DNA of 64,000 nt, taken from assembly GCF_000585395.1 (NCBI RefSeq), contig NZ_KK073875.1, forward strand, positions 3,195,774 through 3,259,773, in the 5' to 3' direction. Made by a program: the position numbers and the translations under genes. Each line of letters begins with the position of its first letter. Position 1 is the first letter of the stretch. This DNA is from Saccharibacillus sacchari DSM 19268 (GTDB lineage: Bacteria > Bacillota > Bacilli > Paenibacillales > Paenibacillaceae). Below, piece by piece: positions 55,659-64,000 of this stretch. The notes under the pieces are model-generated. The model had not been told where the DNA came from. It searched no databases and saw nothing but the letters and a program-made list of their open reading frames with translations.

Positions 55659-56924
55659 TTGTTTTCGTTAAAAAAAGAAACCCGTCAAACGCGCACGCGG
55701 CTGCTCCTGCTCTGTTTATTTGTTTTTCTCGCCAGCTGCGCCATATCGCTCGGATACGGAGACCGTTTGCTGCTCGGCTCCTATGAAAAAATGAACGACG
55801 ACGACGTCAAATACGTGCAGACCGCCGACGTCTTGCTGGAAACCGGCGTGCTATCCTACAATACCGGCGGCGAACCGTCGACGTTCATCATGCCCGTGTT
55901 TCCTCTGCTATTGGCAGGCGTCAAATGGCTTGCGGGCGACCAAGGCGGGATTGCGCTGCTGCGCATTTTGCAAGGAGCCTTTCAAGCGTTCGGCGTCTAC
56001 TTGATGTTCATCCTGGCGCGTCGCGTATTCCAAAATACTCGAATCTCGATGACGGCGGCCGTTCTGCTTGCTTTATATCTGCCCGATTATTTCATCTCCG
56101 CTTCGATTTTGACCGAGTCCGCGTTCCGTCTTTGTCTCATGTTGACCGTTTGCTGCCTGCTGCGAGCGCTCGATAAACCCGGCGTCGGAGGATGGGCTGT
56201 TTTCGCCGTGTTCTGGACAGCATTATGTTACTTCAAACCGCACGCTGCCCTGCTGCCGCTCGTACCGGGACTGTTTTGGTTAGCTCGCCGTTATTCCTTT
56301 AAAAAGATGCTGGCCTACACCGTCGTGATTCTCGGCGTTTTCGCGCTGCTCATGTCTCCGTGGTGGATACGGAATTACGAAGCTTTCGGCCGATTCATTC
56401 CGTTCACGGAAGCCGCGGGCAGTCCTTTGATTTTGGGTTCGACCGCTTTCGGCCAAGTTCCGGACGGTTTCTACGAAAAGTATCCGGAGTACGGCGGCGA
56501 CGTCATGAAAGGCTCCGACGATGATCTTGCGCAAGCCGCGGGGCGAATGATCGCTTACGGATTCACGCACGAGCCTTTGAAATACGCGGCGTTTTATACA
56601 TTCGGGAAGTTCGGCGGTTTGTACGGCATCGCTTATTGGGAACGTCCCATTTTCGGCATGACGTGGGCGCACTACTTCCCGGTGCATGCGGCTTACGTGC
56701 TGATGGGCCTTTATGGCATTTGGCTGGCTTGGAAAAGGAAATGGATTGGCGCGTATGCTCCGCTTGCCGTACTCGCGTACTTTACGCTGATCTATGTGCC
56801 GTTCATCGCGATTCCGAGATACGGGTATCCGAACATGTTCTTGTTCGTGCTGTTCATGGCGCCGGTGCTGGTCGGATTGTTCGATCGGCTTCGAGCACGA
56901 AAAGCGAAAAGATCCTATTCGTAA
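55659..56924 (+). CDS. Polytopic GT-C-like glycosyltransferase (ArnT/PMT-type)
   Basis: A 421-residue membrane protein with about 9–11 transmembrane helices. The first outer loop carries Asp-rich residues (NDDDVKYVQTADVLL), the place of the catalytic acidic pair in GT-C enzymes. Conserved features of ArnT/PMT-like families such as STFIMPVFPLLLAG follow. Such proteins take sugar from undecaprenyl phosphate and add it to an outer acceptor, often a teichoic or other wall polymer. TTG 55659 follows GGGAGGACC. It is one base away from the GtrA stop. The acceptor is not known. Confidence 0.75.
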   Translation: MFSLKKETRQTRTRLLLLCLFVFLASCAISLGYGDRLLLGSYEKMNDDDVKYVQTADVLLETGVLSYNTGGEPSTFIMPVFPLLLAGVKWLAGDQGGIALLRILQGAFQAFGVYLMFILARRVFQNTRISMTAAVLLALYLPDYFISASILTESAFRLCLMLTVCCLLRALDKPGVGGWAVFAVFWTALCYFKPHAALLPLVPGLFWLARRYSFKKMLAYTVVILGVFALLMSPWWIRNYEAFGRFIPFTEAAGSPLILGSTAFGQVPDGFYEKYPEYGGDVMKGSDDDLAQAAGRMIAYGFTHEPLKYAAFYTFGKFGGLYGIAYWERPIFGMTWAHYFPVHAAYVLMGLYGIWLAWKRKWIGAYAPLAVLAYFTLIYVPFIAIPRYGYPNMFLFVLFMAPVLVGLFDRLRARKAKRSYS

Positions 56925-56936
56925 AAGGGCGTAATG

Positions 56937-57048
56937 CGCTGCGGGAAAAATTCGTTCAAGACGCTGTCTCACTCGGAAAACTGGATTGGAATTAAATTAG
57001 GTCGTTTTCCGAGTTCAAAGGCGTCTTTCACTGAATTTCTCCCTCCGC
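56937..57048 (+). repeat. Structured intergenic repeat, copy B (after the GT-C gene)
   Basis: Outer arms GGGAAAAATTC (56943–56953) and GAATTTCTCCC (57033–57043) pair at 10 of 11. Inner arms TCGGAAAAC (56973–56981) and GTTTTCCGA (57004–57012) pair 9 of 9. The conserved strands GTTCAAGACGCTGTCTCAC and GTTCAAAGGCGTCTTTCACT match copy A base for base, while both stems differ from A. The ends are CGCTGCGGG and CCCTCCGC. A partial duplicate of the 3' edge (ACTGAATTTCTC) recurs at 57061. It begins 12 bases after the preceding stop codon. Confidence 0.85.
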
Positions 57049-57117
57049 TTCCGCACCTTTACTGAATTTCTCTTCACCTTTTGATTTTTATCGGCTTGAA
57101 GACTTTTCGACACGTTA

Positions 57118-57141
57118 GCTGCTCCTTTCAGGAGCGGCTTT
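57118..57141 (+). terminator. Small terminator-like hairpin before pcrB
   Basis: GCTCCT and AGGAGC pair around TTC, followed by a short GGCTTTTA tail. It may end transcripts from the glycan genes. Confidence 0.55.
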
Positions 57142-57240
57142 TATTCGGTTGGATCAGTTTCTTTATTGTCAGTGTTGTCAATGCGAAGCACGTCGAAATG
57201 AAGCTATTTCGCCGTGTTCGTATTATATGCGAACAAAAAA

Positions 57241-57269
57241 TTGACACCGCCTTATACGTAGCATAGACT
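57241..57269 (+). promoter_or_regulatory. Promoter of the pcrB–pcrA–ligA group
   Basis: Perfect TTGACA (57241–57246) and TAGACT (57264–57269) with a 17-base spacer, about 120 bases before pcrB. Confidence 0.65.
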
Positions 57270-57390
57270 TATGTTGGAACAGCCTGCTCAAAGCCTAAAA
57301 AGGCAATACGTTTGACGCTCTCTAGCCGCAATTTCGGTTTCGAATCGGTCAACGCTTCAGCAGGCGAACAAGGCGGATGGAGGAGTCAAA

Positions 57391-58086
57391 GTGAGTCAGT
57401 TATTCAAGACGTGGAGACACGTGTTCAAGCTGGATCCGGATCGGGAGTTGTCCGACGAAGAGTTGGAAGCCGTATGTTTGTCGGGCAGCGACGCGATTCT
57501 GGTCGGAGGTTCGAGCGGGGTGACCTATGAGAATACCGTAGATTTGATGTCTCGCATTCGGCGTTACGAACTGCCTTGCGCGCAGGAAGTCTCGACGCTG
57601 GATTCGGTCGTGCCCGGATTCGATCTCTACCTGATCCCGATGGTCCTGAATACCGAGCACTCGGAATGGATCACCGGACATCATCGCTCCGGCCTTGAAA
57701 GCTACGGCGAGATCATCCCTTGGGACATGGTTGCCGCTGAAGGGTACATCGTACTCAATCCCGACTCAACCGTCGCTCGCTTGACCGGTGCCGATTCCAA
57801 TATTGACGCTGGCGGAGCAGCGGCTTGCGCCCGCATGGCCGACAAGCTGATGCGTCTCCCGATCGTCTACGTCGAATACAGCGGTACATACGGCGACCTT
57901 GATCTCGTCCGCGAAGTCCGCCGCGTCACAGACGAAGCGACCGTCTTCTACGGCGGCGGCGTCCGCAACTACGAGACCGCCCGCGCCGCCGCAGGCGCAG
58001 CGCATGTCGTAGTCGTAGGCAATATCGTCTACGACAACTTGCCTGCCGCCCTCGACACCGTCCGCGGCGTCCGCGACGCCGATTGA
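57391..58086 (+). CDS. pcrB: Heptaprenylglyceryl phosphate synthase PcrB
   Basis: A TIM-barrel prenyltransferase that joins heptaprenyl diphosphate to glycerol-1-phosphate. The protein is 231 residues, standard. The phosphate-binding motifs are DAILVGGSSGVT near residue 30 and VFYGGGVRNYE and VVVGNIVYD near the C-terminus. GTG 57391 follows GGAGGAGTCAAA. In Bacilli it lies directly before pcrA and ligA, as here. The product is an unusual archaeal-type ether lipid whose role in Bacilli is not fully known. Confidence 0.93.
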   Translation: MSQLFKTWRHVFKLDPDRELSDEELEAVCLSGSDAILVGGSSGVTYENTVDLMSRIRRYELPCAQEVSTLDSVVPGFDLYLIPMVLNTEHSEWITGHHRSGLESYGEIIPWDMVAAEGYIVLNPDSTVARLTGADSNIDAGGAAACARMADKLMRLPIVYVEYSGTYGDLDLVREVRRVTDEATVFYGGGVRNYETARAAAGAAHVVVVGNIVYDNLPAALDTVRGVRDAD

Positions 58087-58330
58087 GCATGACTTGGTAT
58101 TAAGATGTGATCGATCATCGCTTATGTGCATAACTTATGGACATGCGGCCCCTAGATACAGGGTTAACGCATCCAACCGCCTTTGGCCGGACAGGACGCA
58201 ACCAGCGTTCTCCTCCGGCCCATCACTCGGACTTCCTTCGTAGAAGTCCATCCCTACAACACTATCCCGGAATGCGCCAACAAGCGCATTCCTTATGCCT
58301 TTTTCCCTAACAAACACTATGCGCGCAGGA
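58087..58330. other. Hairpin-rich spacer between pcrB and pcrA
   Basis: Three hairpins stand in line and no gene is supported. GGCCGG (58185–58190) pairs with CCGGCC (58215–58220); this one repeats the frame seen in the argG–argH spacer. GGACTTC (58229–58235) pairs with GAAGTCC (58243–58249). GGAATGCGC (58269–58277) pairs with GCGCATTCC (58284–58292), with a weak T tail that could end pcrB messages. Confidence 0.5.
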
Positions 58331-58393
58331 GCGGAGGGAGGCAGGAAGCCTGAAGAAGCAACAGCGATCGTAAGGCCCCTGCCTCCCGCAGCG
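58331..58393 (-). repeat. Structured intergenic repeat, shortened copy F (before pcrA)
   Basis: Outer arms GGGAGGCAGG (58336–58345) and CCTGCCTCCC (58378–58387) pair fully, with GCCT/AGGC inside. The loop reads GAAGAAGCAACAGCGATCGTA, which joins the two conserved plus-strand strands of copy E with the inner stem removed. The ends are GCGGAGGG and CCCGCAGCG. It ends 36 bases before the pcrA start and looks like a deletion derivative of copies D/E. Confidence 0.8.
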
Positions 58394-58429
58394 TCACCCA
58401 AGCGCATCCGAAAGGAGCCACCACTCATC

Positions 58430-60802
58430 ATGTCTTTTAACCTTGACGAATCCATATCCCGCCTCAACCCTCAGCAGCGCAAGGCCGCGCTCAAAACCGA
58501 GGGCCCGCTGCTCATCATGGCCGGCGCGGGAAGCGGCAAGACCCGAGTGCTCACGCACCGCATCGCCCACCTGATCCAAGCCAAGAAGACCGCGCCGTGG
58601 GGCATTCTCGCGATTACCTTTACCAACAAAGCCGCGCGCGAGATGCAAGAACGGGTCTCCGCGCTCGTCGGCCCGGAAGGCAAAGAAATCTGGGTCTCCA
58701 CCTTCCACTCCATGTGCGTGCGCATCTTGCGCCGCGACATCGAACGGATCGGCTTTTCGTCCAGCTTCTCGATCCTCGACTCCGGCGATCAGCTGTCCGT
58801 TATCCGCAACTGCATGAAGGACTTGAACCTCGACACGAAGAAATTCGAGCCGAAAGCCGTTCAAGCCCTGATCAGCGCCGCGAAAAACGAACTGATCACC
58901 CCGAAGATGTACGAGCAAAAAGCCGGCGGCGACTTCATGGAATCGATCGCGGCCAAAGTCTACGTCATGTACCAAAAGCGTCTCCGCAGCAACAACTCGC
59001 TCGATTTCGACGATCTCATCATGAAAACGATCGAGTTGTTCAACGAAGTGCCCGAGGTGCTTGACTTTTACCAGAAAAAATTCCGCTACATCCATGTCGA
59101 CGAATACCAGGATACCAACCGCGCGCAATATATGCTGTGCCGCATGCTGGCCGACAAGCACCATCAGATCTGCGTCGTGGGCGACAGCGACCAATCGATC
59201 TACCGTTGGCGCGGCGCCGACATTACGAACATCCTGAACTTTGAAAAAGACTACCCGGAAGCCGAAACGATCCTTCTCGAGCAAAACTATCGTTCCACGG
59301 CGAACATCCTGAATGCGGCCAACAGCGTGATCGGGCGCAACACGGGACGCAAACCGAAAAACCTGTGGACCGATCAGGAAGGCGGAGCCACCATTCGCGT
59401 GTTCCGCGGCAGCACCGAGCACGACGAAGCGTATTTCGTAACCGGAGAGATCCATAAAAATATCAAGAAAAACATGAACTACAAAGAACATGCCATCCTT
59501 TACCGCACCAACGCCCAGTCCCGGGTGATCGAGGAAGTGCTGATCAAATCGGATATCCCGTACCAGATCGTCGGCGGCATCAAGTTCTACGATCGCAAAG
59601 AAATCAAAGACCTGCTCGCCTATCTCAAACTGCTCTCCAACCCGGACGACGACATCAGCTTGGTGCGCGTGATTAACGTACCGAAGCGCGGAATCGGCGA
59701 TACGAGCGTGGCCAAGCTTGCGGCGGCAGCGGCGGAACGCGGCGTGTCCATGTTCAAGATTCTCGAAGTGGTGGACGATCTCGGCTTTGCCGGGCGTACG
59801 CGCAACGCGCTGGTCGAATTCTACGACATGATCGTCTCGCTGCATCGGATGGTCGATTACCTGTCCGTGACCGAGCTGACCGAGAAAATCTTGGAGCTGA
59901 GCCAATACCGGATCGAGATGCAAAAGGAAAACACGCTCGAATCCAAAGCCCGCGTGGAAAACATCGACGAGTTCCTGTCCGTTACGCTGGAGTTCGAAGC
60001 GCGTACCGAAGACAAGTCGCTGGTGACCTTCCTGACCGACCTTGCGCTGATCGCGGACATCGATTCCATGGGCGATAAAAAGGAAGAAGTCGCCGACGAC
60101 GCCGTGATCCTGATGACCATGCACAGCGCCAAAGGATTGGAGTTCCCTGTCGTGTTCATCATCGGCATGGAGGAAGGCGTCTTCCCGCACAGCCGTGCTT
60201 TTATGGATAACGACGAGCTGGAAGAAGAACGCCGCCTCGCTTACGTGGGGATCACCCGCGCGGAAAAGCAGCTGTACCTTTCCTGCGCGCAGATGCGGAC
60301 GTTGTTCGGTCGCACGACCGCCAACCCGCCGTCCCGTTTCTTGCAAGAGATTCCTGCCGAGTTGCTTGAAGATACCGGAACGAACCCGGACCGTTACCGC
60401 CGAGGCGGTGATCCGGACAAAGGCTACGGCAATTCGCGAGGCGGAGGCCGAGGCTTTGGTGGGGGTTCGTCTTCATCGGGAGGTTTCGGCGGCGGTCGTA
60501 CCAGTCGTCCGGGCGCAGGTTCTTCACCGACAGGCATGGGCCGTCCAGCCGTCGCGCCTCGTTCCTCGGGTGTGACGGTAACGCCGGCAGGAGGCAACAA
60601 GCCCGCAGGCGCTGCCCGCAGCACGAACAGTACCGGTGATTTCCAGGTCGGCGATAAAGTCGCGCACGGCAAATGGGGCGAAGGCACCATCGTAGCGATC
60701 AAAGGCAGCGGTAACGACACCGAACTGAACATCGCGTTCAAAGCCCCTGTAGGCATCAAACGATTGTTGGCCGGATTCGCGCCGATCACCAAAGTGGAAT
60801 AG
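58430..60802 (+). CDS. pcrA: ATP-dependent DNA helicase PcrA
   Basis: A UvrD/Rep-family 3'–5' helicase for repair, replication restart and removal of stalled RNA polymerase, 790 residues. The superfamily 1 motifs are complete: motif I GAGSGKTRVLTHR, TFTNKAA, motif II DEYQDTN, motif III GDSDQSIYRWRGAD, motif IV EQNYRS, motif V MTMHSAKGLEFPVVF, motif VI YVGITRA. A Gly/Ser/Arg-rich linker (about 665–735) precedes a C-terminal Tudor-like RNA-polymerase-binding domain (FQVGDKVAHGKWGEGTI…). ATG 58430 follows AAAGGAG; an upstream in-frame ATG would translate repeat F. It is followed by ligA after ~40 bases. Confidence 0.95.
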   Translation: MSFNLDESISRLNPQQRKAALKTEGPLLIMAGAGSGKTRVLTHRIAHLIQAKKTAPWGILAITFTNKAAREMQERVSALVGPEGKEIWVSTFHSMCVRILRRDIERIGFSSSFSILDSGDQLSVIRNCMKDLNLDTKKFEPKAVQALISAAKNELITPKMYEQKAGGDFMESIAAKVYVMYQKRLRSNNSLDFDDLIMKTIELFNEVPEVLDFYQKKFRYIHVDEYQDTNRAQYMLCRMLADKHHQICVVGDSDQSIYRWRGADITNILNFEKDYPEAETILLEQNYRSTANILNAANSVIGRNTGRKPKNLWTDQEGGATIRVFRGSTEHDEAYFVTGEIHKNIKKNMNYKEHAILYRTNAQSRVIEEVLIKSDIPYQIVGGIKFYDRKEIKDLLAYLKLLSNPDDDISLVRVINVPKRGIGDTSVAKLAAAAAERGVSMFKILEVVDDLGFAGRTRNALVEFYDMIVSLHRMVDYLSVTELTEKILELSQYRIEMQKENTLESKARVENIDEFLSVTLEFEARTEDKSLVTFLTDLALIADIDSMGDKKEEVADDAVILMTMHSAKGLEFPVVFIIGMEEGVFPHSRAFMDNDELEEERRLAYVGITRAEKQLYLSCAQMRTLFGRTTANPPSRFLQEIPAELLEDTGTNPDRYRRGGDPDKGYGNSRGGGRGFGGGSSSSGGFGGGRTSRPGAGSSPTGMGRPAVAPRSSGVTVTPAGGNKPAGAARSTNSTGDFQVGDKVAHGKWGEGTIVAIKGSGNDTELNIAFKAPVGIKRLLAGFAPITKVE

Positions 60803-60826
60803 CAGCGCCAATCAAAATCCAAGTAG

Positions 60827-62857
<2,031 letters not shown>

Positions 62858-62888
62858 ATCTAATAACTTGAAATAGATTGACCAGAGA

Positions 62889-62912
62889 AAGAGCCGGACA
62901 ACCGGCTTTTTT
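62889..62912 (+). terminator. Intrinsic terminator after ligA
   Basis: AGCCGG (62892–62897) pairs with CCGGCT (62902–62907) around ACAA, followed by T's. It separates the repair operon from the rRNA operon. Confidence 0.8.
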
Positions 62913-62941
62913 CTTTGTTTAAAAATAAGTGAAGAAAAGCC

Positions 62942-62970
62942 TTGCTTTATCTCTTTGTGAATGGTAAGAT
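62942..62970 (+). promoter_or_regulatory. rRNA operon promoter P1
   Basis: TTGCTT (62942–62947) and TAAGAT (62965–62970) with a 17-base spacer; a TG at 62962–62963 makes an extended −10. Confidence 0.55.
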
Positions 62971-63039
62971 ATTTCTTGTCGCTTCTGACAAACGCTCAAC
63001 ACTAACAAACATCAGGTTATGAAAACTGAAAAATAGGTG

Positions 63040-63068
63040 TTGACAAAGAAGATGACAACTGATAAGAT
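63040..63068 (+). promoter_or_regulatory. rRNA operon promoter P2
   Basis: Perfect TTGACA (63040–63045) and TAAGAT (63063–63068), spacer 17, about 175 bases before the mature 16S end. Downstream, CGGCA/TGCCG forms a hairpin, and GTTCTTTGAAAACTGAACA near 63103–63121 is the conserved boxA-like leader of Bacilli rRNA operons. Confidence 0.8.
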
Positions 63069-63243
63069 ATAAAACGTTCGGCAAGCAAGTTGCCGACCGC
63101 AAGTTCTTTGAAAACTGAACAGTGAGTGAGTCGCGATGATGAAGATCGTCGTGAGAATATAAGATTCTTGATTCGTCAAGAATCGCCAACGTTTTAAACG
63201 AGCACATCGTGCTTTCTTTTAAACGGCGACTTCGGTCGCCACC

Positions 63244-64000
<757 letters not shown>

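Overview
The window looks like chromosome from a Firmicute of the family Paenibacillaceae, probably near Paenibacillus/Saccharibacillus. The base composition is moderately GC-rich. Starts carry AGGAGG-type ribosome binding sites with frequent GTG/TTG starts. The gene sets match Bacilli: ftsEX–M23–ctp–minJ, uvrBA, pcrB–pcrA–ligA and motAB. The partial 16S rRNA at the right end is of Bacilli type. Genus placement is inference; the coding calls rest on the sequence.

Layout. 0.5–6.2 kb: arginine biosynthesis genes argD, argF, argG, argH, each separated by a long structured spacer. 6.4–8.6 kb: a membrane diguanylate cyclase and a convergent esterase. 8.8–25.2 kb: a type IV pilus locus with two minor prepilins, a PilX-like protein, a divergent 1684-residue secreted surface protein, then pilB, pilT, pilC, a major prepilin, pilD, a pilM–pilN fusion and pilO. 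25.6–31.8 kb: ftsE, ftsX, an M23 hydrolase, a carboxy-terminal protease and a MinJ-like PDZ membrane protein, which together form a division and wall-remodelling block. 32–35.7 kb: a chemoreceptor and convergent motB/motA. 36.2–41.7 kb: uvrB and uvrA. 41.9–48 kb: a trypsin-like protease and three envelope proteins of unknown role. 48.2–50.7 kb: a U32 peptidase-family protein. 50.8–56.9 kb: surface-polymer genes (rfbB, an MraY homologue, galU, a GT2 glycosyltransferase, DUF2304, GtrA and a GT-C-like membrane protein). 57.4–62.9 kb: pcrB, pcrA, ligA. 62.9–64 kb: tandem rRNA promoters and the start of a 16S gene.

The most notable non-coding signal is a family of six intergenic elements of about 57–130 bp at 369, 4202, 38266, 38558, 56937 and 58331. 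They share end motifs (CGCTGCGGG at one end, CCCTCCGC at the other) and short conserved internal strands. Their stem arms differ in sequence from copy to copy yet stay self-complementary within each copy. Copies in one orientation lie just after stop codons and copies in the other orientation lie just before start codons. I do not recognise them as a named family.

Functionally, the pilus locus looks complete for assembly and retraction. PilB carries an N-terminal domain of the c-di-GMP-binding MshEN type, and a GGDEF protein lies nearby, so second-messenger control is plausible. Two proteins in the locus carry glycine-rich beta-solenoid-like regions unusual for minor pilins, and the giant protein could be a pilus-linked adhesin (inference).
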